NCBI RefSeq assembly: GCF_014649955.1
Contig: NZ_BMUA01000028.1
Location: 1 to 64,000, forward strand
DNA: 64,000 nucleotides
From: Streptomyces violascens
Lineage (GTDB): Bacteria; Actinomycetota; Actinomycetes; Streptomycetales; Streptomycetaceae
Direction: 5' to 3'
A program made the translations under genes and the position numbers. Shown here piece after piece: positions 1 through 14,545 of the stretch; within the stretch, counting starts at the first letter, position 1; each line of letters begins with the position of its first letter. The notes under the pieces were generated by a model that ran no database searches, was not told where the DNA came from, and worked only from the letters and a program-made list of their open reading frames with translations.

Positions 1-54
1 AGCGCCGATGGTACTGCAGGGGGGACCCTGTGGGAGAGTAGGACGCCGCCGAAC
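1..54 (+). rRNA. rrf: 5S ribosomal RNA, 3' end (partial)
   Basis: The first 54 bases read as the 3' half of an actinobacterial 5S rRNA, with the conserved GATGGTACTGC and GGGAGAGTAGGACGCCGCCG segments. The 5' part lies outside the window, so this is the end of an rRNA operon transcribed rightwards. The T-tailed hairpin just downstream supports this. Confidence 0.93.
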
Positions 55-64
55 AAATCTTCAA

Positions 65-105
65 CGCTGGTCCCTGAACTTCGGTTCGGGGGCCAGCGTT
101 TTTTT
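65..105 (+). terminator. rRNA operon terminator
   Basis: An inverted repeat (CGCTGG at 65-70 with CCAGCG at 93-98, inner GAAC-ttcg-GTTC stem) is followed by a run of seven T. This is a classical intrinsic terminator, placed where the rRNA operon should end. Confidence 0.9.
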
Positions 106-128
106 GTGCCCGCTTACCTGGCGTTCAT

Positions 129-830
129 GTGGCAAGAGGACGATCCGCTGTCATGAGGATGACAGGAGCGCTCGAGTCTGCCGGTGTCGCGACCGGTGAC
201 GAGGTGATCGTGCCGGCCTACGACACCGGCGAGCTGGCCAGGGCTGTCGTCGCCGCCGGGGCCGTGCCGGTGTTCGCCGACATCGATCCGCTGACCTACT
301 GCCTGGCCCCGGACGCCGTCGGCCAGGTCGTCACGTCCAGGACTGCCGCTGTCATACTCGTACACCGCTTCGGGCATCCGGCCGATGTCCCGCGGTTTGC
401 TCAACTGGCAGCCAGCCATGGGGTGTTGCTCCTTGAGGAGGAGGATCGCGAGGGTCTCGGTGGGGATGTCGCTCAACGGCGCGAGCGGGCCGGGTACTTG
501 GGGCGGCGGCTTGCCGGCGTGGAGACGCCCACGCCGGCCGAAGGGCATCGCTATCAGCGGTACGTCGTGCGCGTGCCCGGCAATGGGCGGCCCGACCGGG
601 ATGCGTTCGCGCGGCTGCTGCGGCGGCGCGGGGTCGAGTGCGAGGTGCCCGTGCCCATTCCCGTACACCGGGTGCGGGAGTTCCGGCGGGACGGGTGGAT
701 GCTCGGTGAGACCGAGCGGGCTGCCGACGAGACGCTCGCGCTGCCCTCGCTCGACGGGCTTTCCGAGGCGGAATTGCGGCGGTTGGTGTCTGTCTGCAAC
801 GCGCTCGGCGGGCTGCTGCAACCCGCATAG
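129..830 (+). CDS. Shortened DegT/DnrJ/EryC1-like aminotransferase homologue lacking the PLP lysine
   Basis: The 233-residue product resembles DegT/DnrJ/EryC1/StrS sugar aminotransferases, which are usually about 370 residues. The N-terminal part has the fold signature (GDEVIVPAYD, then AGAVPVFADIDP) and the C-terminal part ends like the small domain (RRGVECEVPVPIPVHR). The middle is missing: after LLLEEEDREGLG the sequence jumps to QRRERAGYLGRRLAG, so the segment carrying the Schiff-base lysine is absent. It is probably not a normal transaminase; it may be a decayed relic or a repurposed fold. The reading frame is intact. The GTG at 129 is the longest start; ATG at 153 or 159 is possible. 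The gene sits directly downstream of the rRNA terminator. Confidence 0.7.
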   Translation: MARGRSAVMRMTGALESAGVATGDEVIVPAYDTGELARAVVAAGAVPVFADIDPLTYCLAPDAVGQVVTSRTAAVILVHRFGHPADVPRFAQLAASHGVLLLEEEDREGLGGDVAQRRERAGYLGRRLAGVETPTPAEGHRYQRYVVRVPGNGRPDRDAFARLLRRRGVECEVPVPIPVHRVREFRRDGWMLGETERAADETLALPSLDGLSEAELRRLVSVCNALGGLLQPA

Positions 831-919
831 CCGGAACCGGTGACCGTGGTTCGGAACACCGTCTGATTCGGGGTATGCTTTATCTCGTTGGTGAGGGGGA
901 AACCCCGAAACAACAACCG

Positions 920-992
920 GCCCCTATAGCTCAGTCGGTAGAGCGTCTCCATGGTAAGGAGAAGGTCTGCGGTTCGATTCCGCATGGGGGCT
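920..992 (+). tRNA. tRNA-Thr (anticodon GGU)
   Basis: A 73-nt cloverleaf: acceptor stem GCCCCTA pairs with TGGGGGC, D arm GCTCAGTCGGTAGAGC, anticodon stem TCTCC/GGAGA around a loop with anticodon GGT, T arm TGCGG-TTCGATT-CCGCA, discriminator T. CCA is not encoded. An intrinsic terminator follows about 10 nt later, so it is probably a single-gene transcript. Confidence 0.97.
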
Positions 993-1002
993 CAACAATC
1001 CG

Positions 1003-1032
1003 AAAGGCCCCGCCCAATGGGCGGGGCCTTTC
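1003..1032 (+). terminator. Hairpin terminator between tRNA-Thr and osaC
   Basis: A near-perfect inverted repeat, AAAGGCCCCGCCC - AAT - GGGCGGGGCCTTT. Its A and T flanks let it work in both directions. It ends the tRNA gene on the plus strand and the convergent osaC gene, whose stop is at 1049. Confidence 0.88.
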
Positions 1033-1048
1033 GCGTACCCTCTCGCGG

Positions 1049-3751
1049 TTATCGCTTGGCCTGCTCCGGGATGCGCATGGTCAGGATCGCCATGTCGTCG
1101 GAGGCCGGTTCGGCGGCGAAGCGCTCGACCGCTCGGAGTACGCGGGCAGCGACCGCGCCCGCGGTCAGACCCGTACACGAGGCGAGGACGTCGGTGAGGC
1201 CGTCGTCGCCGAGCATGCGGGTGCCCTCGCGGCGCTCGGTGATGCCGTCGGTCACGCAGAGCAGGACGTCGCCCGGGTCGAGGGTGATCGTCTGCTCGTA
1301 CAGCTCCAGGTCCTCCATCACGCCGAGCAGGGGCTGCGGGTCCGCGGCCGGTTCGACCGAGCCGTCCTGGCGCAGGCGCAGGGGGAGCGGGTGGCCGGCG
1401 CAGACGATCTTCAAGATGGCGCTGCCGTCCTCCTGGGGCCACAACTCCCCATAGAGGAGCGTCAGGAAGCGGCTGCGGGCTCCCTCGTCGAGGATCGCCG
1501 CGTTCAGGCGCTCCAGGACCGCGGGGCCGCCGAAGCCCTCGCGGGCGAGCAGGCGCAGGGCGTGCCGGGCGAGGCCGGTGACCGCGGCGGCCTCCGGGCC
1601 CGTCCCGCAGACGTCTCCGATGGCGAAGCCGTACGCGCCGTCCCGGATGGGGAAGAGGTCGTAGAAGTCGCCGCCGACCTCGTTGCCCTCGCCGGCCGCG
1701 CGGTAGATCACTTCGACCTCGACGCCCGGGATCTGCGGCAGGCCGGGCGGCAGCAGGGAGCGCTGGAGGGAGCGGCTGATGGCCATGCGCTCGGAGTACA
1801 GGCGCGCGTTGTCGAGGGCGAGCGCGGCCCGGCGCGAGAGGTCCTCGGCGAGTTCGAGGATCTCCTGGCGGAAGTGGTCGTCCGACGGTTTGCCGAGTGT
1901 CAGCATGCCGATGACGCGGTTGCGGGCCACGAGCGGCAGTACGACGGTCTCGCCGCCGACCGCGGCCGCCGTCGACAGGGTGGTGCCGAGGCCGCCGCCC
2001 GTGTGGGGGCTGCCGGAGCGGCCGAGATCGCGCATGGAGACGCGGAGGGCGGCATGGTGGGCGGCTTCCCCGGGGGCGGTCCAGACGCGGGCGCCGGGGG
2101 TGGGTACCGGCTCCGGCGGGTTGATCTTGGAGAGGAGGGCTTTGAGGCCGTCGATGCGCTCCTCGTCCTCGTGGAGCACGTAGGAGAGGTACGGGTCCGA
2201 GGCCTGGTCGGCGATCGTGTAGACGGCGCACCAGGTGGCCAGGGTGGGGACGGTCATCTGGGCCATGAGGGCCAGTGTCTGGTCGCGGTCCAGGGTGCCG
2301 GCCAGGAGGTCGGAGGCCTCGACGAGGAAGCTCAGCGAGCCTCTGCGCAGCCGTTCCAGCTCGCCCAGGCGGGCCGATTCGACGGCGAGCGCGATGCGGT
2401 CGGCGGCGAACTGGAGGCGCAGGGCCTCCTCGTTGGAGTAGCGGCCCGGGGATTCCGCGGCGACGCCGAGCGATCCGGTGAGGCGGCCCTCGACCTTGAG
2501 CGGGACGGTGACGACCGAGCGCATGCCGGTGCTTTCGAGCAGCGGAACGGCGCCGGGCACGGCCGCGAGGTCCTCGTGGACGGCGGGCATCCGGGCCGAG
2601 CCGTACCGTCCGGTGCCGGCCTCGACGGGGACCCGGGCGAAGCGCTGGCGGGCCGAGGGGAGGCCGGTGGTGGCCCGTACTTCCAGCTCGGTCTCGTCGT
2701 CGGTGGCGAGCAGCAGGAAGGCGGAATCGCCGTCGAGCATGTCGCGGGCGCGCTCCACGGTGCGCTGGAGCAGGCCGTCGAGGTCGTCGGGGGCGGGGGA
2801 GCCGATGAAGACCTCGAACGGGTCGACGTTGCGGCTCTCGCCCAGGGCGACCGGGTCGGTCGCGGGCTGGCGGACCGGGGACTGCAGGACCGCGCGCTCG
2901 TCGTCGCGCACGAGCAGGCAGACCGTGGACGGCTCGCCCTCGGTGTCTCGGACCCGCAGGTGCGAGGCGTAGACCGGGACGACGCGGCCGTCGGCGCCCC
3001 TTATCCCGTAGGTGCCTTCCCAGCGCGACAGTTGGAGGGCCTCGACGATGCCGGTCGAGGTGCCGGGGGTGTGCGGCCAGGCCGCGAAGTCGGTGAGCGC
3101 CTTGCCGGTGACCTGCTCGGCGGGGTAGCCGAAGAGTTCCTCGGCGTCTTCGTTCCAGGCGCGGACGGCGCCGGCGCGGTCGATCTGGACGACCGCGACG
3201 CGGACTCTGCCGTCGGTGACGGGGAGCAGCGCGGTCGGCAGGGCCGGTCCGGCGGAGCGGGTGCCCACGGGGCGGTTGGGAAGATCGAGTTGGAACCAGA
3301 CATTTTTTCTGGTTGGCGTGTACTCGACACCCCAACGGGAGGCGAGGGCGGCGCAGAGCAGCAGGCCGCGGCCGTTCTCGCGGTCGGGTCCGGCGACGTC
3401 GGCGGGGGAGCCGAGGAGCGGAACCTCACGTTCGGGGTAGCGGTCGGCCACTTCGACGCGTACGCCGTCGTCGGAGCGCAGGCACAGGACGTCCGCCTTG
3501 GTGCCGGCGTGGACGACCGCGTTGGTGACGAGTTCGCTGGTCAGGACCACAGCGTCGTCCACGACGTCCGCATAGCCCCACCCCTGGAGGGTGTCCCGGA
3601 CGAAGGCGCGGGCGGTCGCGACCGACCGCCCGACAGGGTCGAAGCTGGCTGCCGCCCGCGCGGTGATCACAGAACTCCTCGTACGCGTCTCGTCGCCCGG
3701 ATTTCCTTGCCGGGGCTCCGGAACGTGCTCTCCGGGAATCAACAGTCCCAT
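1049..3751 (-). CDS. osaC: Anti-sigma kinase / PAS-GAF / PP2C phosphatase, OsaC-like
   Basis: A 900-residue multidomain stress regulator. Domains in order: an RsbW-like HATPase (about 35-160; N-box ELVTNAVVHA, later GRGLLL), a PAS domain (about 185-300), two GAF-like domains (about 330-480 and 500-650) and a C-terminal SpoIIE-type PP2C phosphatase (about 680-895) with metal motifs GGDFYD, IGDVCG, TDGITE and SDDMA. In S. coelicolor OsaC binds SigB and returns its activity to the resting level after osmotic shock; the same role is inferred here from architecture and from adjacent osaA-osaB. I chose the ATG at 3751 because GGAGGGGG lies about 12 nt upstream; an upstream ATG at 3841 lacks such a site. 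It diverges from osaA. I found no clear SigB-type promoter upstream. Confidence 0.9.
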   Translation of the reverse strand: MGLLIPGEHVPEPRQGNPGDETRTRSSVITARAAASFDPVGRSVATARAFVRDTLQGWGYADVVDDAVVLTSELVTNAVVHAGTKADVLCLRSDDGVRVEVADRYPEREVPLLGSPADVAGPDRENGRGLLLCAALASRWGVEYTPTRKNVWFQLDLPNRPVGTRSAGPALPTALLPVTDGRVRVAVVQIDRAGAVRAWNEDAEELFGYPAEQVTGKALTDFAAWPHTPGTSTGIVEALQLSRWEGTYGIRGADGRVVPVYASHLRVRDTEGEPSTVCLLVRDDERAVLQSPVRQPATDPVALGESRNVDPFEVFIGSPAPDDLDGLLQRTVERARDMLDGDSAFLLLATDDETELEVRATTGLPSARQRFARVPVEAGTGRYGSARMPAVHEDLAAVPGAVPLLESTGMRSVVTVPLKVEGRLTGSLGVAAESPGRYSNEEALRLQFAADRIALAVESARLGELERLRRGSLSFLVEASDLLAGTLDRDQTLALMAQMTVPTLATWCAVYTIADQASDPYLSYVLHEDEERIDGLKALLSKINPPEPVPTPGARVWTAPGEAAHHAALRVSMRDLGRSGSPHTGGGLGTTLSTAAAVGGETVVLPLVARNRVIGMLTLGKPSDDHFRQEILELAEDLSRRAALALDNARLYSERMAISRSLQRSLLPPGLPQIPGVEVEVIYRAAGEGNEVGGDFYDLFPIRDGAYGFAIGDVCGTGPEAAAVTGLARHALRLLAREGFGGPAVLERLNAAILDEGARSRFLTLLYGELWPQEDGSAILKIVCAGHPLPLRLRQDGSVEPAADPQPLLGVMEDLELYEQTITLDPGDVLLCVTDGITERREGTRMLGDDGLTDVLASCTGLTAGAVAARVLRAVERFAAEPASDDMAILTMRIPEQAKR

Positions 3752-4056
3752 GTCGGCCCGCCCCCTCCGGTGTCCCGTGGTCGTCCTTTGTGCCGCCCTC
3801 CCCCAAGCTTTACCGAGCAGAAGGGTACGAACCGCCCCCATGCCGGGCGGACCGGGGCGGTTGGACAGCCGGAAGCCAGGTTACTTACCTTCGCTGTCCG
3901 AGCGGATGCCGGTCACCAGTGTTTCCGCCCTCCGTGGGCGGGGACGGATATGCGAAGCTGCCGAACTGTTATGGCCTGGTTCGGCCATGGTGAAACACTG
4001 GGCATGCTTCCGGAGACAGCCCGGGCAGTGCGGTCAACCCTTGCGGGAGGGACACG
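3752..4056. other. Divergent intergenic region osaC/osaA
   Basis: About 305 nt between two divergent start codons, which must carry promoters for both genes. Shine-Dalgarno sequences are visible at each end (GGGAGG at 4045-4050 for osaA; GGAGGGGG on the minus strand for osaC). GGGTAC at 3823-3828 resembles a SigB -10 element pointing towards osaA, but no GNNT box sits at the usual 14-16 nt upstream. No gene was found. Confidence 0.5.
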
Positions 4057-9555
<5,499 letters not shown>

Positions 9556-9799
9556 TCGTCTGCTGTACGAATGACTGGGCGTTGCTGACTGACTGTGGCC
9601 GAAGGCGTGTGAGGCGGCGGTATTCGGGGAACCTTCTGGTCTCCCACTGCGTTTCTGCTACGTGCACAGTGACATCGCGGTGACAGGGTGTGGCGACAGG
9701 CGGGGTGCGGCTACCATGACCGGCACAAGGACGGGCGACGCAAGGGAGTCGTCCCCTGGGGCGGCGCCCGGTGCACTGCCGGGGCGAGGAGGACGGGCC

Positions 9800-10474
9800 A
9801 TGGTGCAGAAGGCCAAGATCCTCCTGGTCGATGACCGGCCGGAGAATCTGCTGGCGCTGGAGGCCATCCTCTCTGCGCTCGATCAGACACTGGTGCGGGC
9901 ATCGTCAGGGGAGGAAGCGCTCAAAGCGCTGCTTACGGACGATTTCGCGGTCATTCTGCTGGACGTCCAAATGCCCGGAATGGACGGGTTCGAAACCGCC
10001 GCGCACATCAAGAGGCGTGAGCGGACGCGGGACATCCCGATCATCTTCCTCACGGCCATCAACCACGGCCCCCATCACACCTTCCGTGGCTACGCGGCGG
10101 GCGCGGTGGACTACATCTCGAAGCCGTTCGACCCCTGGGTGCTGCGCGCCAAGGTCTCGGTGTTCGTCGAGCTGTACATGAAGAACTGCCAGCTGCGCGA
10201 GCAGGCGGCCCTGCTGCGGCTCCAGTTGGAGGGTGGCGCCCACGGCGGCGCGGCCAAGGAGTCGGCGGGCCTGCTCGCCGAACTGTCCGCGCGGCTCGCG
10301 GCAGTTGAGGAGCAGGCCGAGGCGCTCTCCAAGCAGCTCGACGACGACTCCGCGGACGCCGCGGCGGTCGCCACGGCCGCCCACCTGGAACGCAAGCTCA
10401 CCGGTCTGCGGCGGGCGTTGGACGCCCTTGAGCCCGGCACCGGCGGCGCGCCCACGCTCCCGTCGCAGAACTGA
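9800..10474 (+). CDS. osaB: Response regulator OsaB: receiver plus coiled coil, no DNA-binding domain
   Basis: A 224-residue protein. Residues 5-125 form a receiver domain (ILLVDDRPEN, phospho-acceptor Asp55 in ILLDVQMPGMDG, FLTA, ISKPFDPW). The remainder is Ala/Glu/Leu-rich coiled coil with no recognizable HTH, so the output is probably protein-protein contact. It is the inferred partner of the kinase just upstream; S. coelicolor osaB mutants fail to raise aerial hyphae under osmotic stress. I prefer the ATG at 9800, with GAGGAGG about 8 nt upstream, over earlier in-frame starts at 9662 and 9716, which lack a clear ribosome site and would add a low-complexity leader. The 244 nt after osaA suggests its own promoter. 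Confidence 0.92.
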   Translation: MVQKAKILLVDDRPENLLALEAILSALDQTLVRASSGEEALKALLTDDFAVILLDVQMPGMDGFETAAHIKRRERTRDIPIIFLTAINHGPHHTFRGYAAGAVDYISKPFDPWVLRAKVSVFVELYMKNCQLREQAALLRLQLEGGAHGGAAKESAGLLAELSARLAAVEEQAEALSKQLDDDSADAAAVATAAHLERKLTGLRRALDALEPGTGGAPTLPSQN

Positions 10475-10599
10475 CGGCCACGGAATCTGACGCCGCGTCC
10501 AACTGACGTGACGCCAGATTCCTTTGGGGCGTACGACACGGACGGGTGAAGCCGTAGGCACACGTGTCCACCGCCGCCGACCCAGGTAACCTCAAGCCC

Positions 10600-13365
10600 A
10601 TGGCCTCACGTACGTCCGGCAAGGGTTCCCAGGGCACGGCGGGCACCGCGAAGCGCACCGGCCGTACCCCGGCGAAGAAGGCTGCGCCCGCGAAGAAAGC
10701 CGCGGCCCCCCAAGCGCCCGCGAAGAAGACCGCCGCCAAGAAGGCGCCCGCGAAGAAGGCGGCGGCGCCCAAGCCCGCCCCCAAAGCGGCGCCCTCCCCG
10801 ACCGGCGGCGTGTACAGGCTCGTGCGCGCCGTCTGGCTCGGCGCGGCCCACGGCGTCGGCGCGATGTTCCGCGGAATAGGACGCGGCGCCAAGGGACTCG
10901 ACCCGGCCCACCGCAAGGACGGCGTCGCGCTGCTGCTCCTCGGCCTCGCGCTGATCGTCGCCGCCGGCACCTGGTCGAACCTGCGCGGCCCGGTCGGCGA
11001 CCTCGTGCAAATGCTGGTGACCGGCGCGTTCGGCCGGCTCGACGTCGTGGTGCCGCTGCTGCTCGGGGCCATCGCGATCCGGCTCATCCTCTACCCCGAG
11101 AAGCCCGAGGCCAACGGGCGCATCGTCATCGGCCTGTCCGCGCTCGTCCTCGGCGTCCTCGGCCAGGTCCACATCGCGTGCGGCTCGCCCGGCCGCAACG
11201 ACGGCACCGACGCCATGCAGGACGCGGGCGGCCTGATCGGCTGGGCCTCGTCCAAGCCACTCGAATTCACGCTGGGCGACGTGCTCGCCGTGCCGATGCT
11301 CGTGCTGCTCACCGTCTTCGGGCTGCTCGTGGTCACCGCGACCCCGGTCAACGCCATCCCGCAGCGGCTGCGGCTTCTCGGCGTCAAGCTCGGCGTCATC
11401 GAGGCGCTCCCGGGCGAGGAGGGCGACGAGGAGCTGTACGACGACGAGTGGCGCGAGGCCGAGCCCGCGCCGCGCACCCGGCGACGCTCCGCCGCCCCCG
11501 TCGAGCAGGTCCCCGAGCGGGCCGAGGAGGAGGCGCTCTCGCGGCGCCGCAAGCCCCGGCGCGCCTCGGTGCAACCGGCGTTCGAGAACGGCGGCCTCGA
11601 CCCGGTCGACGTGGCAGCCGCCGCGGCCGCTGCGCTGGACGGCGCCGTGCTGAACGGCCTTCCCCCCTCGCCCGTCGTCGCGGACCTCACGCAGGGCGTC
11701 TCCGTCGAGCGGGAGCGCGAACAGGCCACCTCGCTGCCGGTCGCCCGGCCGGCCGAGCCCGAAGCCCCGGCCGAGCCCAGGGCGCCGAAGGCCACGCCGG
11801 GCGCCCTTCCCGTCGTACCGGATCTCACGAAGTCCGCGCCCTCGGCCACCGAGCCGCTGCCGCCGCGCGCCGAGCAGCTCCAGCTCGCCGGGGACATCAC
11901 CTACGCGCTGCCCTCCCTGGAGCTCCTGGAGAAGGGCGGGCCCGGCAAGACCCGCAGCGCCGCCAACGATGCCGTCGTCGCCTCGCTGCAGAACGTCTTC
12001 ATGGAGTTCAAGGTCGACGCCACCGTCACCGGGTTCACCCGCGGCCCGACGGTCACGCGGTACGAGGTCGAGCTCGGGCCGGCCGTGAAGGTCGAGCGCA
12101 TCACCGCCCTGGCCAAGAACATCGCGTACGCCGTCGCCAGCCCCGACGTGCGGATCATCTCGCCGATTCCGGGGAAATCGGCCGTCGGCATCGAAATCCC
12201 CAATACCGACCGCGAGATGGTCAACCTCGGCGATGTGCTGCGCCTCGCGGACGCGGCCGAGGACGACCATCCGATGCTGGTGGCGCTCGGCAAGGACGTC
12301 GAGGGCGGCTACGTCATGGCCAACCTCGCCAAGATGCCGCACGTCCTGGTCGCCGGAGCCACCGGTTCCGGAAAGTCCTCCTGCATCAACTGCCTCATCA
12401 CCTCGGTGATGGTGCGGGCCACGCCCGAGGACGTGCGCATGGTGCTCGTCGACCCCAAGCGCGTGGAGCTGACGGCGTACGAGGGCATTCCGCACCTCAT
12501 CACGCCGATCATCACCAACCCGAAGCGGGCCGCCGAGGCGCTCCAGTGGGTCGTGCGCGAGATGGACCTGCGCTACGACGACCTCGCGGCGTTCGGTTTC
12601 CGCCACATCGACGACTTCAACGAGGCGATCCGCAACGGCAAGGTGAAGCTGCCCGAGGGCAGCGAGCGCGAGCTGACGCCGTATCCGTACCTCCTGGTGA
12701 TCGTCGACGAGCTCGCCGACCTGATGATGGTCGCGCCGCGCGACGTGGAGGACGCGATCGTCCGCATCACTCAGCTGGCCCGCGCCGCCGGCATCCACCT
12801 CGTGCTCGCCACCCAGCGTCCCTCGGTCGACGTCGTCACCGGCCTGATCAAGGCGAACGTGCCCTCGCGGCTCGCGTTCGCGACCTCCTCGCTCGCCGAC
12901 AGCCGGGTCATCCTCGACCAGCCGGGCGCCGAGAAGCTGATCGGCAAGGGCGACGGTCTGTTCCTGCCGATGGGCGCGAACAAGCCGACCCGGCTGCAGG
13001 GCGCCTTCGTCACCGAGGACGAGATCGCGGCCGTCGTCCAGCACTGCAAGGACCAGATGGCCCCGGTCTTCCGGGACGATGTCACCGTCGGCACCAAGCA
13101 GAAGAAGGAGATCGACGAGGAGATCGGCGACGACCTGGACCTGCTCTGCCAGGCGGCCGAACTCGTGGTCTCCACCCAGTTCGGCTCGACGTCGATGCTC
13201 CAGCGCAAGCTCCGCGTCGGCTTCGCCAAGGCGGGCCGGCTGATGGACCTGATGGAGTCCCGCAACATCGTCGGGCCCAGCGAGGGCTCCAAGGCGCGGG
13301 ATGTCCTGGTCAAGCCGGACGAACTCGACGGCGTGCTGGCGGTGATCCGGGGAGAGGCCCCCTGA
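10600..13365 (+). CDS. ftsK: DNA translocase FtsK/SpoIIIE
   Basis: A septum-located ATPase that pumps chromosomal DNA during division and spore septation. From ATG 10600 it has 921 residues: a Lys/Ala/Pro-rich N-terminus with repeated PAKKAA-type motifs, about four membrane spans (about 110-270), a Pro/Glu-rich linker, then the motor domain with Walker A GATGSGKSSC (about 585), Walker B LLVIVDELADL (about 700), ATQRPSVDVVTGLIKANVPSR and a gamma winged-helix domain near the C-terminus (STSMLQRKLRVGFAKAGRLMDLME). A GTG at 10564 would add 12 residues; neither start has a strong ribosome site. It is a full-length family member. Confidence 0.95.
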   Translation: MASRTSGKGSQGTAGTAKRTGRTPAKKAAPAKKAAAPQAPAKKTAAKKAPAKKAAAPKPAPKAAPSPTGGVYRLVRAVWLGAAHGVGAMFRGIGRGAKGLDPAHRKDGVALLLLGLALIVAAGTWSNLRGPVGDLVQMLVTGAFGRLDVVVPLLLGAIAIRLILYPEKPEANGRIVIGLSALVLGVLGQVHIACGSPGRNDGTDAMQDAGGLIGWASSKPLEFTLGDVLAVPMLVLLTVFGLLVVTATPVNAIPQRLRLLGVKLGVIEALPGEEGDEELYDDEWREAEPAPRTRRRSAAPVEQVPERAEEEALSRRRKPRRASVQPAFENGGLDPVDVAAAAAAALDGAVLNGLPPSPVVADLTQGVSVEREREQATSLPVARPAEPEAPAEPRAPKATPGALPVVPDLTKSAPSATEPLPPRAEQLQLAGDITYALPSLELLEKGGPGKTRSAANDAVVASLQNVFMEFKVDATVTGFTRGPTVTRYEVELGPAVKVERITALAKNIAYAVASPDVRIISPIPGKSAVGIEIPNTDREMVNLGDVLRLADAAEDDHPMLVALGKDVEGGYVMANLAKMPHVLVAGATGSGKSSCINCLITSVMVRATPEDVRMVLVDPKRVELTAYEGIPHLITPIITNPKRAAEALQWVVREMDLRYDDLAAFGFRHIDDFNEAIRNGKVKLPEGSERELTPYPYLLVIVDELADLMMVAPRDVEDAIVRITQLARAAGIHLVLATQRPSVDVVTGLIKANVPSRLAFATSSLADSRVILDQPGAEKLIGKGDGLFLPMGANKPTRLQGAFVTEDEIAAVVQHCKDQMAPVFRDDVTVGTKQKKEIDEEIGDDLDLLCQAAELVVSTQFGSTSMLQRKLRVGFAKAGRLMDLMESRNIVGPSEGSKARDVLVKPDELDGVLAVIRGEAP

Positions 13366-13654
13366 GTTTGTCGGGGGGCGAATTGGGGTAGATAGATGGG
13401 CTATCAGCGGACACCACCTGTCGGCTGACAGCCGACCGGCCCAAACAGCACTCGTACGGGATGGCCGAGCAACCGTTTCCCTTGGCTGTACGTCAAGTTG
13501 AGGGGGACGGGAAAGCAAGTGTGGTCACTGTTCCGCAGTCAGGGGCGTGGCCATACCGATGGCGTACAAAGTCCGCTCTCCCGGTTGCCCCACTCTTTCG
13601 TACCCCCCCTAGACTGAACACCCAGCAGGTGGCTCACGCTCGAAAGGCGCCCCC

Positions 13655-14485
13655 GTGTCCATCGGCAACTCTCCCGAAGACGACCGGCCTCCGATCGAAG
13701 ACGACGGGCCTTCGATCGGCCGCGCACTTCAGCAGGCCCGTATCGCCGCCGGACTGACGGTCGACGAGGTCAGTTCCACCACGCGGGTGCGCATCCCCAT
13801 CGTGCACGCGATCGAGCAGGACGACTTCTCCCGGTGCGGCGGTGATGTGTACGCGCGCGGCCACATCCGCACGTTCGCCCAGGCCGTCCACCTCGACCCC
13901 GACCCGCTGGTCGCGCGGTACGACGCCGATCACGGCGGCCGTCCCGCGCCCACCCCCGCGGCCCCCCTGTTCGAGGCGGAGCGGATCCGGCCCGAGCCGC
14001 GCCGGCCCAACTGGACCGCCGCCATGGTCGCCGCGATCGTCGTGGTCGTCGGCTTCGTCGGATTCACCATGTTCAGCGGCGGCGACAAGGGCAAGGGCGG
14101 CACCTCCGTCGCCGAGGGCCCCGCGCAGCAGAAGCTGCCGTCGGCCAGCGCCCTCCCGCCCAAGCCCCCCGCCCCCAGGCCGACCCCCACCCCGTCCGAC
14201 AGCGCCATCGCCGCGGTGCCGGGCGACAAGGTCACCGTCAAGGTCACCGCGACCAACGACAAGAGCTGGATCTCGGCCAAGGACCACAACGGCAAGATGC
14301 TCTTCGACGGCCTGCTCCAGAAGGGCGAGGCCCAGACGTTCCAGGACGGCCAGCAGGTCGACCTCGTCCTCGGCAACGCCGGGGCGATCGAGCTCTACGT
14401 CAACGGCAAGAAGATCGACAGCAAGTTCGAGGACGGCCAGGTCGAGCGCCTGAGCTACACCAAGGGCGACCCCCAGGCCGGCTGA
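13655..14485 (+). CDS. RodZ-like membrane protein with N-terminal HTH
   Basis: A 276-residue protein of the RodZ/HTH_25 type. An Xre-like helix-turn-helix lies at about 24-90 (IGRALQQARIAAGLTVDEVS, then VYARGHIRTFAQ), one transmembrane helix at about 122-144, a Pro-rich linker, and a C-terminal DUF4115-like periplasmic domain (ISAKDHNGKMLFDGLLQKGE). In rods RodZ anchors MreB; in streptomycetes the exact role is less clear. The GTG start is preceded by AAAGG at 13642-13646. The 289 nt after ftsK contain no gene or terminator that I could find, so the promoter probably lies there. Confidence 0.85.
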   Translation: MSIGNSPEDDRPPIEDDGPSIGRALQQARIAAGLTVDEVSSTTRVRIPIVHAIEQDDFSRCGGDVYARGHIRTFAQAVHLDPDPLVARYDADHGGRPAPTPAAPLFEAERIRPEPRRPNWTAAMVAAIVVVVGFVGFTMFSGGDKGKGGTSVAEGPAQQKLPSASALPPKPPAPRPTPTPSDSAIAAVPGDKVTVKVTATNDKSWISAKDHNGKMLFDGLLQKGEAQTFQDGQQVDLVLGNAGAIELYVNGKKIDSKFEDGQVERLSYTKGDPQAG

Positions 14486-14532
14486 CTCCCGGGCCCACGA
14501 CCCTCGCGGCGGGGGCGTGGGCCAGGACAAAG

Positions 14533-14545
14533 TAGTCTTGAGTCC
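14533..14545 (+). promoter_or_regulatory. -10 element for leaderless rimO
   Basis: The hexamer TAGTCT (14533-14538) ends 7 nt before the ATG of rimO and no Shine-Dalgarno sequence precedes the start. Transcription would begin at or next to the start codon. No convincing -35 box was seen. Confidence 0.5.

Noticed and set aside
3823..3828. GGGTAC as a SigB promoter for osaA
   Set aside because: No GNNT element lies 14-16 nt upstream, and osaC, the gene expected to be SigB-dependent, lies on the other strand.
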